A stretch of DNA of 64,000 nucleotides from Euphorbia lathyris. Taxonomy: Eukaryota > Streptophyta > Magnoliopsida > Malpighiales > Euphorbiaceae. The position numbers and the translations under genes were made by a program. Location of the stretch: positions 6,639,001 through 6,703,000 of the forward strand of contig NC_088915.1 of assembly GCF_963576675.1 (NCBI RefSeq). Direction: 5' to 3'. The notes under the pieces were generated by a model. That model saw only the letters and a program-made list of their open reading frames with translations. It was not told the origin of the DNA and did not search any database. This document shows, piece after piece, positions 34,902 to 46,575 of the stretch; within the stretch, counting starts at the first letter, position 1, and every line of letters begins with the position of its first letter.

Positions 34902-35810
34902 TATAAAATAGGGTAATTAATTTATTAGTCTCTATATTTTGACAAAACATATTGTTTAGTCCATATATTTTTAAAAACATACGATAAAATCTCTAACCTT
35001 TTTGTGATGAACTGTTTAATCATTCCGTCTGTTTGTTAGATTTTTTACTGTTTATGAATTCAGAAATGACTAAATTACTTTTTAATATTTATCAGTCAAA
35101 AAAACAATTCACACCTCTATGTCTTTCTCTCACAACTCGCGCTCACAAAAGAAATGGGGAAAGGATTGAATCTCTAACCCATAATTGAATCACTCATGCT
35201 CACTCTTCATGTTTGAATTGAAGGTAGAAATCGACTCAAATCTCTCTCGCTTACTCTTCCTGTTCGAATTGAAGGTGGAAATCCTCTTACTCTCAATGAT
35301 GAATTTAATTTCCTCCATATTCTCAACTCATGTTTACTATCAACTGGTTCAGTGGTGATGAAAGATGTTTTTGCTAATTTTGTTATTGTTGTAAACTTCA
35401 CTGCCTTTCCCTTCCATTTCGTTGCACTGTTACTAAAATCCTGTGAATAGGAAATCCAATTTAGAAGAAGAAGCTATTTGTATGGAGAACAGGGAAAAGA
35501 ACACATACCCAATGCTTATGAATCTGAATGATTAAGAAGAAAATCAAGAAGAAGAACACTCAAAGTTGATTTCTAATGCAATAGAGTTTAAAATAAAGGA
35601 AAATAAGAACGCAGAGATGAGAAACAATGAAGATAATGGTCTTATATATTTGATTTTGTGGTAAAGGGTAGTTAAGGCATTATATTAGGGACTAAATAGT
35701 TCATCGAGAAAAACGTTAAGGACTAAACAGTTCATTGAGAAAAAAGTTAGGGACCTTACCGTGTGTTTTTTAAAATATAGGGACTAATAAATTAATTACC
35801 TTATAAAATA
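34902..35810. mobile_element. 891-bp Mutator-like MITE, 9-bp TSD
   Basis: Element 34911-35801 lies between perfect TATAAAATA copies (34902-34910, 35802-35810). The termini (GGGTAATTAATTTATTAGTC and the complement of GGGACTAATAAATTAATTAC) are inverted. The interior (35100-35640) is not foldback and includes repeated TCGAATTGAAGGTGGAAATC-like pieces. Its origin is not recognised. Confidence 0.65.
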
Positions 35811-35843
35811 TAATCAATTAATCACCCAATTATATAAAAAAAA

Positions 35844-36888
35844 GGGATAAGGTGCAAAAATACCCCTAACGTTGACAGTCAAGAACAATAATACCCCTAA
35901 CGTTAAAAATGGTACAATTAAGGACCCAATGTTAATAACTTGGTCCAATTTTACCCTCTCTAACAGATTTTATTTACAGAGTTAACTAAATGCCATTTAT
36001 ACCCCTATCCTCTTCGTAAAACTCAAATATAAATATATCCAAAACCCTTAAAGTGAATAATCAATTACAATATTGTGCTGCAAATGTATTATTACACATG
36101 GAAGTATGCGAAGGTCCTGGTTCAATCTCAAGAACAAGAAACAAAACATGGTCAAGACTCTATATTACTGTAGCAGAAACACAACTTTATCAATATATAT
36201 TTAATTTAATCTTCTGGACAAAAAAACAGAGTTTCTAGCAGAATGAAATTTTCCAGAAAAAAATAGAGTATGTAGCAGAAATACATATTGCAGTGAAGTC
36301 ATATTACTAAGGCAGCCATGGATGTTTACTCTAATCTTTCCTAATTTTTTTTTCATTTACCCAATATAAACACAACTTTAATCAAATCAATGGCATAAAA
36401 TTGAGCTTTTGTAATTGATTATTTACTGTGTATTGTACCTCTGCTCTTGCAACCATACATATGGATGTCAACTTTTCCAACGAAATCGAAGCGAGCTATG
36501 TGAAAAAGAAAGAATCGAAGTGAAGTGAAAAAGAATTTGCTGGGTTCTTAGGTTGTGAGATTAAGAGGTTTGAAAAAAAGTGTTTTTGATGCATTTAGAG
36601 TTGGGTTCTTTTTTCCAGAAAGATCAAGAGGTTTCCATAAGTATGGAGATGATGAGGGCATAATGGAGATGATGAGGGTATAATGGTATTTAGTTAATTT
36701 TAGTCGGATGTAATTTTTGTGAATTGATATAGAAACTAACGGAAATATAAACGGTGTAGATAAAATCTGTTAGAAATGGTAAAATTGGACCAAGTTATTA
36801 ACCTTGGGTCCTTAATTGTACCATTTTTAACGTTAGGGGATTATTGCTCTTGATTGTCAACGTTAAGGGTATTTTTGTACCTTATCCC
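35844..36888. mobile_element. 1.05-kb foldback element, GGGATAAGGTGC ends
   Basis: The arms of about 130 bp are near-perfect inverted repeats (GGGATAAGGTGCAAAAATAC, CCCTAACGTTGACAGTCAAG, then ATGGTACAATTAAGG). Flanking A-runs of 8-9 bases would be the target duplication. The interior (36000-36760) carries no frame with known domains. It is the longest copy of a family also seen at 12301-12710, 33296-33478 and 57325-57623. Confidence 0.65.
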
Positions 36889-36894
36889 AAAAAA

Positions 36895-37735
36895 AAATAG
36901 GTTAAATACGAAAGATATGTTACACGTGCTTTAAAATGTTATTACATAATTCACAAAATAGATTAAAAATATTTAAAATGAAGTTTTTACTTGTTTAACT
37001 ATAAAACTTTTTCTTCTATAATATTAGAATCGCATATCCTGACTTTGGTCATTTTACTTTTTTAAGGTGCGTGTAACATATTTTCCGCATTTAACTTATT
37101 TTTTTATAATCGAGTGATTAATTGATTACATTTTATGCAAGTTCATTGGGCTAATTGAATAGTTTATGCAAGTTCAAGAGGTTATCAAAACACTTTCAAA
37201 GTTCAGGGGAGCAATCAAGCTTTTTGGACAAGTCATGGGGCAAATGATGTATTAAGCCTATAAAATTGTATAATTTTAAAAAGTTGGATCAATTTAAAAA
37301 ATAATTCATCAAATTGTCTTCTGAATCATAAATCATGTCATTTATACTTCACATGTACTTTATTTTTATCACTTATAGTAACAGATCACGACCATATAAA
37401 TAGACGTAGAAAAAAATTATATTGTATTTTATATGAGTTGGAGAAAAATAACTCAAATATTTATTCGAATTTAAAAATATTAATCTAAATTCTATTATTA
37501 AATCATAAAAAAATGTGAAATGTTTTTTTAGAACCAACTGATGGACAACTGGTGCATGATAAGGAACAAAATTTATGTATTTGATAATGATGTCTAAATT
37601 GATCAAACTTTCCAACGTTAAGAGTAAAATTTGTTTCTAGCTGCTAATATTAAAGTAAAATTGAACCACTTTAAATATTAAGAGTAAAATTACTCTTACG
37701 ATCAATATTAGGAGTAGTTTTGCATTTTATACCTT
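36895..37735. mobile_element. Fragments of two MITE families
   Basis: 36900-37258 is the right half of the TTAGGCTTAATGTATCATTT family (ends GGGCAAATGATGTATTAAGC), whose fuller copy is at 45320-46600. 37260-37735 is interior plus right end of the AACGTTAGGGGTA family (AGTAAAATTACTCTTACGAT). Internal boundaries are unclear. Confidence 0.45.
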
Positions 37736-39087
37736 AAGGTTTTTATTATCTTGCAATTTTTTGTTAATCAATTGTAAATCTAGATCTAAGCGAAAATATA
37801 AGTTCAAAAACCTAAATATAGAGCCAGTTTGTTTCAGCTGTTCTTGTTTGATGTTTGTTGTTGATGTTAGCTGTTACTGATAGGTAGTAGATATTTGTTG
37901 TTTTTTCTGCAAAAAGCAACTGTTTCAGGATTTTATCAAACACTTTCTATCTCATGTTTAGTATTGAAAGGCAAAAGGCAGTTCAAAAAAATAGAAACAC
38001 ACGGACACATAATCTAAGAAAAAAAACAAATATAATAGTTTAAAGATAAATTGAATATTATAAAAACAAGGCAAATTCATTTTTTTTTGTTAATTAAGTC
38101 ATTGATTTTTTTATTTGGATACATTAAGCTCCGATCTTTTATTTTTGGTCTCTTTAAGCTCTTGATGACTAAATTAGTAAGTTATGAATATGTTATTTTA
38201 TTAAAAAGATGTTATTAACTTCATATGTATTTGAAATTATTAAAAAATATATTTTTTTTACAGTTTTTTTATAGCTGCATTACACATCCAAAACTGTTTT
38301 CAAAAAATGAAAAATTACAAATTTCGAATGCATGTGCAATGAATAATAATATGTTAACCGAATTTTATGTTTAAAATTAATTTTTTGGTTTAATAAGACC
38401 ATAAATAAATGATCAAAACTTAATGAACTAGAAAATGAAAAATCGTGGACCTAATAATGTTTTTTTTTTTTTTTTTGCCTATAAACAACAATTATTAAGT
38501 AGTTAAAAAGTTTTCTTCTAAAAAAAATAAATAAAGTAGTTAAAAAGTTATAATGATAGCTGTAATAACAATTAAAAAATACTATTCTCACTTTTTTTCT
38601 TCAGGTTAATAAATTTTAAATAAGAAAAAGAATTGAATTTTTTAATAAAAACTCCTTTACCAATCTATATTCAAAAGGCATTTAATAAAAATAAATTAAA
38701 GTTTCATTGATGGAAGATAAAAAAAAAATCATTAAAAAATATGTAATTTAATGTTTAAGTTATTCTAATTTTTCAGCGTTCTATTGTTAAAGTCAAACCG
38801 ATCAAAAAACCGAAAAGATATAAAATTAAAGGTTAGAAGTTCAATTTGAGTTTAACCGAAATTTAAAAAGAACCACGTGAAATTTGTATAATAAAATATT
38901 AACAATATTAATTAAATGTTACTTATATTTTTAAGTAAATTAAAATATTGTTACATTATTGTTAATTTTAACACATAAATATAATAAAATAATATGATTT
39001 TTATTTTATAATTAAATTTAAATTATATAATTTTTAGATTTTTAAATTTTATTTGTGTAATATATAAAATGCAAAATTAAACTTATT
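37736..39087. other. Very AT-rich intergenic stretch
   Basis: Contains a hAT-type repeat piece at 37815-37945 (AGTTTGTTTCAGCTGTTC) and long A/T runs (38460-38478). No gene or intact element is seen. Confidence 0.4.
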
Positions 39088-39185
39088 AATATTGAAAAGA
39101 TTAATGTACTAAGATGAGTGACCTCTTGGGAAGTCCTCGTGTTGCACCCAAAAAAATTGTTCAAAAAAAATATTGAAAAGATTAA
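39088..39185 (+). pseudogene. Retroposed 3' fragment of 5S rRNA with 17-bp target duplications
   Basis: 39106-39149 matches the last ~44 nt of plant 5S rRNA: TACTAAGATGAGTGACCTCT followed by TGGGAAGTCCTCGTGTTGCA and CCC, with three transitions relative to the plant sequence I know. An A-rich tail follows (39150-39168). The 17-bp repeat AATATTGAAAAGATTAA stands perfect on both sides (39088-39104, 39169-39185). A 5'-truncated pol III RNA, an A-rich tail and long duplications are the marks of LINE-mediated retroposition. It is too short to be a functional 5S gene. It could alternatively be the end of a 5S-derived SINE. Confidence 0.85.
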
Positions 39186-39354
39186 ATAATGTTTTTATGA
39201 TATTTATGGAAATATAAAACATAAATTAATTTTTTAATTTTTTAAATTTTTTAATATTTTTAATTTATATTATAAATATATATAAACATTAGAGTTATTG
39301 AATATAATCACTATTAAATTTTGACCCCCATGACTGCTCTGTTAACAGAATCCT

Positions 39355-40286
39355 TACTTGGGTTAGGTTCCCAGGCATTCCTCTTGAATACTATAGTGAT
39401 AGATTCCTGAACAAGATTGGTAGCCTGGTTGGTAAGGTACCACCATGTCGATAAGACTACCATTGGGGCAGTAAGAGGCAAGTTTGCCAGGGTCTGTATT
39501 GATATTGATCTTGCTAAGCCTCTTCTTTCTCAATTCTGTATTCAGAATAAGGTTTTTCATATTGAATATGAAGGTATACATAATATCTGTTTTGAATGTG
39601 GTATGTTTGGCCATACATTTGAGGGATGTCCTAAGAAGAGGAAGGAGGCGGAGGAGTTGATGCAACCTATCATAGGTGGAGCTGAGAAAAGTCAGGGGGA
39701 AGAAAGGAGTTTTGGGCCATGGATGCTGGCCAAGAGGTCAGTGAGAAGGAAGCCAAGTGCTAATGTTAGTTCTATTCATCCGCCGGATATTAGTCGGAAG
39801 ATGACTACGCTCCAGATTGCCCCTGAGATCAAGGTCAGACCCCCGGATATCAAGAAGATGAGTGAGGCTGGTGTGGTCTCAGCTTCTGGCTCGGGGTCTA
39901 GGTTCGGTGTCTTGTCCCTAGAGGAAGGTCGGGAATCGGACCCTTCCAATGAACAGATTGATTTGAGCATGCCTGGTCTGGAATCGGTCGAGCCTGTTTC
40001 TAGTCGGGGTAAATCTATTAATCCCCTCTTTGTCTCTGATGCTAAGGATAAAGGGAGCTCCCAGTCTCACCTTTCTACAGGGGAAGGGTCGAGTAGTAAG
40101 GCTGTTTCTCTGAATCCTCCTGTGGATGCTCCTATTGGAAAAGCTATAGGAGTGAGTAAGATGAACATGAAGAAACTTAAAGTGAAACCTAAGAAGAACC
40201 TTAATGGGTTAGACTCTTGGGCTAAAAGGGGACCTTCTGGGACTTCCTCTAAACTCTTAGGAGCCCCGAATAAATACCTGATCTAG
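39355..40286 (+). pseudogene. LINE ORF1 (gag-like, zinc knuckle), frameshifted
   Basis: ORF1 proteins of plant L1 elements bind the element RNA. From about 39358 one frame reads TWVRFPGIPLEYYSDRFLNK; at about 39440-39455 the frame changes and continues as VDKTTIGAVRGKFARVCIDI to 40286. So a one-base indel lies between. A CCHC knuckle follows (ICFECGMFGHTFEGCP, C-X2-C-X4-H-X4-C). The C-terminal ~200 residues are low-complexity, Ser/Lys-rich, as usual. The N-terminal domain is missing through 5' truncation. Confidence 0.8.
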
Positions 40287-40319
40287 GGTTTGGGCTTGTG
40301 TTAGTAGTCTTCCTTTCTG

Positions 40320-43300
40320 ATGGATTTCTTTGTTTGGAATGTTAGAGGTGCGGCGAGCAAGGCAACCCGCATTCATGTTAATGATCTTATTAAACAGTTT
40401 AACCCCTCCTGTTTTGTTCTTCCAGAGACCAAGGTCAGTGGAGCCAAAGCAGACGAGGTGGTTAGAAAGTTTAAGAATTGGAATTATGTCAGATCGGAGG
40501 CTATTGGCCGGGCTGGGGGGATTTGGCTCTTTTGGAAGCCAGGTCTTGTTAATATTGATATTGTTAGTATGGATTGTCAGTTCATTCATAATAAGGTGTG
40601 CTACCCTGGTAATAAACCTTTCTTTGTTACCTTTGTTTATGCCGATCCTGTTCTTTCTAATCGTACAAGGTTGTGGGAGATCCTTCATTCTATTAGCTCT
40701 AACATGGTGGAGGCTTGGTTGGTGGCCGGGGATTTCAATGATATTGCCCTTTTAAGTGATCAAAGAGGAGGGGGTAATCATTATGTGAACCGGTGCCTTA
40801 ACCACAAGCGTAGTATGGATCTGTGTGGGCTTTCAGACCTGGGTGCTGCTGGCCACAAATTTACCTGGAAAAGAAATAGCTTGTTTGTGAGGTTGGATAA
40901 GGTGTATGCTAATGTTGCGGCTATCTGTAGGTTTCCTGAGGTCAAGGTGCTGAATCTCCCCTTCCGCCACTCTGACCGTTGCCCTATCCTCATTAATTTG
41001 GTCAAAGGTAACCGGCTGAAAGGTAACAGACCCTTTAGATATCTTGTGGCTTGGGATTCTCATCCCGACTTTAGGAATTTCGTGAAAACCAATTGGCATC
41101 CCCACTCTGATGTTCTCCTCGCTGCTGAGGAATTCAGAAGGAAGGTGGTTGTTTGGAATAAAGACATCTTTGGCCATATTATCAGGAGGAAGAATAAACT
41201 CTTGAGGAGGATGGAAGGCGTTCAGCGTTGCTTGGAGGCTCGTTTCGACCATAGCTTAAATGGTCACCTTAGAGCTCTCCAGAACGAGTTGGAAGCTGTG
41301 CTTAGACAGGAAGAGCTTCTTTAGTTCCAGAAGTCTAGGAAGACCTGGATTCAAGACGGGGATCGGAATACCAGGTTTTTTCATCTCTCTACGATCATTA
41401 GGAGACAGAGGAATAGGATTGATGCTATCAAGGACGCTAGTGGCGAGTGGATTTTTGAGGAGGAAGACATTCGTCGCTCAGCCCTTGATTTCTACAAGGA
41501 CCTGTTTAGAGAGGAAGCTGTGGACTTGGAGAGTGCCCACTCTGGTATTTCCTTTCCTCGTTTGGGGGAGGAGGCTATTAAAGATGCTTTCCATCCTATT
41601 GACCTTAAAGAGATTGATCTGGCCTTCTCTAGTATAGGGTCCACTAAGGCTCTTGGGATTGATGGTATCCCCGCTAGTTTCTATCATAAACACTGGGATA
41701 CTGTTAAGGAGGGCATATACAGTTTTGTGTTAGGTGTTTTTGGTGGCTCTAACGATATCAGGTCGGTTAATAAAACCCTCCTTGTCTTGATTCCTAAGGT
41801 TGTTAAGCCTTCCTCCTTCCTCTAGATGAGACCCATCAGTCTTTGTAATGTTTTGTATAAAGCTATTACTAAGATTGTGGCTAATAGAATCCGGAAGATC
41901 CTTCCGGATATTATTAGCCAGAACCAAGGGAGCTTTGTTTCTGGTAGACAATTGATGGATAACGTTGTTATTGCCCAGTAGGTTGTCCATTCTATGAAGA
42001 TTAAGAAAGGTAAGAAAGGGATTGTGGCCCTTAAACTGGATCTGGAGAAAGCCTATGATAGATTGAACTGGAGCTTTCTTCTGGATAGTTTAGCCAAAGC
42101 TGGCATCCCGGAGAACTGGAGGATTTTGATTGAGAAGTGTATCTCCTCTCCTGTTTTCCAGGTCATGATCAATGGGGACATGTCGAATGAGTTTTCTCCC
42201 TCCAGGGGAATTCGTCAAGGAGATCCTATGAGTCCCTTCCTCTTTGTTATTGCCACGGAAAGACTGTCTCACCTGATCCAAGAGGCGGTGTGCAAAGGGA
42301 CTCTCCACCCTGTTTCTATCAATAGACATTGCCCCCCTATTACCCATTTATTCTTTGCTGATGACGTCATGCTTTTCGTTGAGGGTAATGAGGAGCAAAT
42401 TAAAACAGTTATGGATATCCTTGATTGTTTTTGCGAGGCTTCTGGCCAGAAGGTTAACATCCAAAAGTCCCGTATGCTTTGTTCCAAAAATATGGACAAT
42501 AGCTTGTGCAGAAGACTGAGTGAGCTCTCTGGCATACCTCTGACGAACTCTTTGGGGAAGTATCTTGGGGTTCCTCTTCACAGTGACAGGGTTTCCAAAG
42601 CCTCTTTCAAGGATATTTTGGACAAAACTAATGGTTTGTGTGCTAGCTGGAAAGCTAATTCTCTTTCCCTTGCAGGTCGCCTTACCTTGATCCAGTCAAT
42701 TAACTGCGCTGCTCCGAACCACATCATGCAGGCCTGTAAGCTTCCTGAGCCTGTCCTTAGTGACCTGGATAAGATAAATCGGCGTTTCTTGTGGGGTGAG
42801 TCTGGAGATGGGAGAAAGGTTCACCTGGTCCCGTGGAAGGAAGCTTGCCAGCCTAAAAACAGGGGGGGTCTTGGTATTAGGCAGGCAAAGGACAATAATA
42901 AAGTCCTGTTAATGAAACTTCTTTGGAGAATGTGGCAATGCCCCTCCTCCCTTTGGGTCCGTCTCTTGTGCGGGAAGTATCGAAAAGATAGAATCTTTGG
43001 TGGCCCAAAGGAGAGGGTTGTTAGCTGTTCCTTCCTCTGGAAAGGGCTCAGTGCCGTGTTTGCTGAATTCTGTACGGGGATTGGCCTGGAGGTGGGTAAT
43101 GGTAGATCTATTAGCTTCTGGTATGACACCTGGATTGGTGATAAACCGCTGATTGATGTGTGTAATGCCCCTCCGTCGGCTGATCTCCTTTCCTGGAAAA
43201 TTGCTGATGTGGTGGACTCGGAGGGAGACTGGATCTGGTCAAAGTTCGACTCTTTCTTTAGTCTGGAGACCCTTCTTAACATTAGAGAATTGAAGATTAG

Positions 43301-43907
43301 CAATCAAGAGGAGGATAAGGATAGACATTGCTGGGCCTTGACGAATAATGGTACTTATTCTTGTAAATCGGCCTATGAAGCTTTTACCCCTAATAGGGCT
43401 GATCCTCCCTTGGAGATTTGGAAGTCCATATGGTCCCTCAAGATCCCTTACCGTATCAGGAGCTTCCTTTGGCTGGGTATCAAAGATAGGCTCCTTACGA
43501 ATGCGGATAGGCACAGAAGGCACTTGACTGAGTCTAGTGCCTGTAGTAGATGCAGAGGCAATGTGGAAACCTTGTGCCATGCCTTGAGGGATTGCCCAAA
43601 TAGTAAGAAGATCTGGGAAGGGATCCTCCCTCATCACATCCTCCCTTCTTTCATGGCCTTTTCTGAAGGGGACTGGTTCTCTCAAGGAGCCAAGGGGAAC
43701 TTGCTGGCCAACATGGAGCACGATGCCATCCTCTTTGCTATTACTTGTCACCAAATCTGGAAGTGGAGGAATGAAGAATTATTTGCGGGTAAGTCTGTCC
43801 TTATTCCTGATTACTGTTTTTCTTCTCGAAGAAGCTCTCTGTTATTACTAAAAGCTTTGAAAGAGATTCCCTTGTTCGCCCCTCCCCGGATAAAGAGATC
43901 CTGCTAG
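40320..43907 (+). pseudogene. LINE ORF2: endonuclease and reverse transcriptase, three in-frame TAG codons
   Basis: One continuous frame of 1,195 codons is interrupted only at 41322, 41823 and 41979, every time by TAG. The N-terminal EEP endonuclease begins FFVWNVRGAASKATR and has AGDFND; the usual SDH motif reads SDR (LPFRHSDRCPI), so its catalytic His is lost. The reverse transcriptase has ALGIDGIPASFYHKHW, RPISLCNVLYKAITKI, ALKLDLEKAYDRLNW, GIRQGDPMSPFLFVIA and an intact FFADDVMLF. The C-terminal zinc-binding region (CSRCRGNVETLCHALRDC) is present. From related elements I infer the TAGs replaced Trp (before QKSRKTW), a residue just before RPISL, and Gln/Glu after VVIAQ. The element cannot be active as read. 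Confidence 0.9.
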
Positions 43908-44419
43908 TTGGCTGGAGTAAGCCTAGAGAAGGGTTTGCTAAGTTGAATACTGATGGCTCCTGCCTTAGCAATGGCAGAATTGCTGCTGGAGGAGTTCTTC
44001 GGGATGTTGGTGGCAATTGGATGGCGGGGTTTACCCATAACTTGGGGACGGGCTCCTCCTTTTCTGCGGAGCTCTGGGGTATCTTGTCAGGTATTAAACT
44101 CGCCATTCGCATGGGTGTTAAAAAGCTCTCGGTGGAATCTGATAATCTGGTGGCTATTAACAGGATTTCAGATAACCAGGCTGTTTGTCTGAAGAGCCAG
44201 AATCTCATCAAAGCTATTTTGAGGCTTCGTCCTGCCTTTGAGTATCTTAATTTCTCCCATATTTTTAGGGAGCAAAACCGCGTGGCGGATCGCTTAGCAG
44301 CTGCTGGGCATGGGAGAATGTTAGGTGTTTCTACCCTCTCTGTTCCTCCTTCTTTTCTTTTGCCATCTCTCCTAGAGGATAAGATTGGGGTCAGCCTTCC
44401 TAGACTGATCCCGGTGTAG
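43870..44419 (+). pseudogene. LINE ORF2 C-terminus: RNase H domain, frameshifted from the RT
   Basis: In a different frame from the reverse transcriptase, SPDKEILLVGWSKPREGF is followed by an RNase H domain: LNTDGSC (first Asp), SAELWGILSG (Glu), VESDN (second Asp), and FSHIFREQNRVADRLAAAGH. Plant L1 elements often carry such a domain fused to RT, so a one-base indel at about 43820-43880 has split the original ORF. The domain itself has no stop up to 44419. Confidence 0.85.
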
Positions 44420-44467
44420 GTTTTTGTTGGTTTTGTTTTTTTTCCTTTCCTTTCTTACCAAAAAAAA

Positions 44468-45315
44468 TGGTGATCCAGTAATAAATTAGACGTTTTTATT
44501 TTGGAATTCAAAATTTGAATCCCACTAACTGGTATCTTTTTTAAAGTAAATATGTATGAAATCTAATTGGACTAAATTTTCCAATTGATTCACGGTTCAC
44601 TTCATCGATTCGAGTTGTTCTGGCCAATTTTCAAATGTCAAAAAACCGAACTACCTCTGACCTAGAAATATGATTATTTTCGGTTGAATCAGTTTGATCT
44701 AATCGATCCGGTTCGGGTCATACAACTATGATTCTGACACTTTAAATTACACACTCAAATATGAGCCGTCGATTTGGGCGGAACCTCGGTTGTCGTGTGG
44801 AGAAAATCGAAGATCTCCTTGTAGGAAGTCAGCTCGATCCACGGGGATGTTGATCATCTAAGTGGGGAGTATGTCATGGGGGGAGTTTGGCCATAGGTAA
44901 ATTCGACCCAGTGCATGAGCATGGCCATCTCAATCGTCGGGCCAAGGCATCAGCGAGAGTTGTGGCAGACGACAAAGAGGATCAGGCTCGATTGGGAGGC
45001 TAGTGGTGAATGAGACATATCAATATCCACTAGCCGTGGGCGTCAGTCAGTGTAAGAAACACTATATGGACGGACAGAGTCACCTGGCGTCAGATCTTCA
45101 TCAACCCCTAAGCTAGTTGTATGGATTGGTTTAAACGATCCACCCTAATCTACTAAGGACTAGGAGAGTCAGACATTCGACCTTTGGGAAGGGAGAGGGA
45201 TGTCAACGTAGTGCACGATCTAATAAATCTGTATTAGATTTAGAATTATATGATTTTTATATTTGAAAACTAAATCTGTTCCCTTAATAAATATAAAATT
45301 AAACTTGTACTTTAT
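44468..45315. other. Intergenic stretch, unidentified GC-richer block 44740-45215
   Basis: 44580-44735 is rich in TCGATTCGAG/CCGGTTCGGG pieces, like a MITE remnant also seen at 48460-48545. 44740-45215 has notably higher GC (GGGCGGAACCTCGGTTGTCG) but no frame or family I recognise; it may be an old LTR. Confidence 0.3.
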
Positions 45316-46200
45316 TTTAGGCTTAATGTATCATTTGCTCATGAACTTGTCCGAAAATTTTTATTACCCTCCTGAACTTTCAAAATATCCCGATAGTCCC
45401 CTCAACTTACATAAAATATTAAATTAATCTCTAAATTTGCGTAAAATATAATCAATTGATTACCCGGTCACAAAAATGCAAGTTAAATACCGAAAAATTA
45501 TTACATAAGTCTTACAAAAAAGTAAAACGACCAAGATCAGGATATGCGATTCTAATATTAGAGAAGACAAATTTTATAGTTGACCAAGTAATAACTTCCT
45601 TTCTAATCTATTTTTGAATTATCTAATAACATTCTAAGATACGTGAAATACATCTTCCGCATTTAACTTACTTTTTTACAACCTAGTGATCAATTGATTA
45701 TATTTTACGCAAGCTCAGAGGGCTAATTGAACATTTTATGCAAGTTGAGGGGGCTATCAGGACACTTTGAAAGTTCAGGGGCCAATCAGATACAAATGAT
45801 GTATCAGAGTATCTCCAATAGAGGGTGTTTAAAAGAGTGTCAACTGATGTTGCATTGGGTTCGACAACTTTTAAATGGTTCCTACTATTAGAATGATGGT
45901 GGTTGCCAATAAGATTGCCAAACTTTTTTTAATATAAAAAAAGTGATTTACTTGAATACTATTGGTATACTTTTTTGACGACTCTCTCTCATTTCACTAT
46001 TGGTTAACAATATTTATAATTAAAATAAATTATATATTAAGTAATGATTTATGGGGGTAATAGTAACTTTTAAAGTTGCTTACTATTAAAGTATTTTTAA
46101 ATAAAAGTTGTCAAGAGTAATGTATATTATTAAATTAATAAAATATTATATTTTAATATGATGAGATAAGTTTTGACACTTTTTAAAACAATATCTAACT

Positions 46201-46384
46201 TATAGCTGCGTTCACATGGATCCTGATGACCACATAAATTTGGCCATTCACCGTTAGATTTGGACGGATTAAATATAAGTCTTAGGATGTTTTGAATCTC
46301 CACCTTAGGATTTTAATCCGTCCAAATCTAACAATGAATGACCAAATTTACGTAGTCATCAGGATCCATGTGAATGCAGCTATA
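46201..46384. repeat. 184-bp near-perfect hairpin, copy 1
   Basis: TATAGCTGCGTTCACATGGA then TCCTGATGACC on the left pairs with the complementary right arm ending TGAATGCAGCTATA. Arms are about 85 bp (TTAGATTTGGACGGATTAAA versus TTTAATCCGTCCAAATCTAA) with a short loop near 46292. Could be a MITE or a young miRNA-type foldback. Confidence 0.65.
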
Positions 46385-46397
46385 TCTACTTAAGATA

Positions 46398-46575
46398 GTA
46401 TTTTTCACATGGATCCTGATGACTACGTGAATTTGGTCATTTACCGTTAGATGTGGGCTGATTAAATCCAAGTCTTAGGATCTTTTGAATCTCCACCTTT
46501 AGATTTTAATCAGCCTACATCTAACAGTGAATGATCAAATTCACCGTGATCATTAGGGTCCATGTAAACACTACT
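46398..46575. repeat. 178-bp hairpin, copy 2
   Basis: It shares TTCACATGGATCCTGATGAC and the overall plan with copy 1, but its middle has TTAGATGTGGGCTGATTAAA / TTTAATCAGCCTACATCTAA. These compensated differences keep both arms paired. Located 13 bp after copy 1 in the same orientation. Confidence 0.65.

Larger units (their letters stand above)
39326..44467 (+). mobile_element. 5'-truncated, inactivated L1-type LINE
   Basis: One non-LTR retrotransposon on the plus strand: gag-like ORF1 (to 40286), 33-nt gap, endonuclease/reverse transcriptase/RNase H ORF2 (40320-44419), and a T-rich 3' tail ending CCAAAAAAAA near 44467. The 5' end starts within ORF1 (39326 approximately, upstream of WVRFPGIPLEYY), with AT-rich host sequence before it. 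GC content is clearly higher than the surroundings. I found no convincing target duplication. Defects: a frameshift in ORF1, three TAG codons in ORF2, a frameshift before RNase H, and a substituted endonuclease catalytic residue. Confidence 0.9.

Noticed and set aside
39105..39168. A functional 5S rRNA gene
   Set aside because: Only the 3' ~44 nt are present; the internal promoter is missing and the fragment carries an A-rich tail and target duplications.
39417..40286. A host zinc-knuckle protein gene
   Set aside because: The CCHC motif and preceding sequence are those of plant LINE ORF1 proteins, and it lies 33 nt upstream of the LINE endonuclease ORF.
41994..43907. A 637-codon frame as an independent protein-coding gene
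   Set aside because: It is the RT portion of the LINE ORF2, continuous in frame with the upstream endonuclease and separated from it only by TAG codons.
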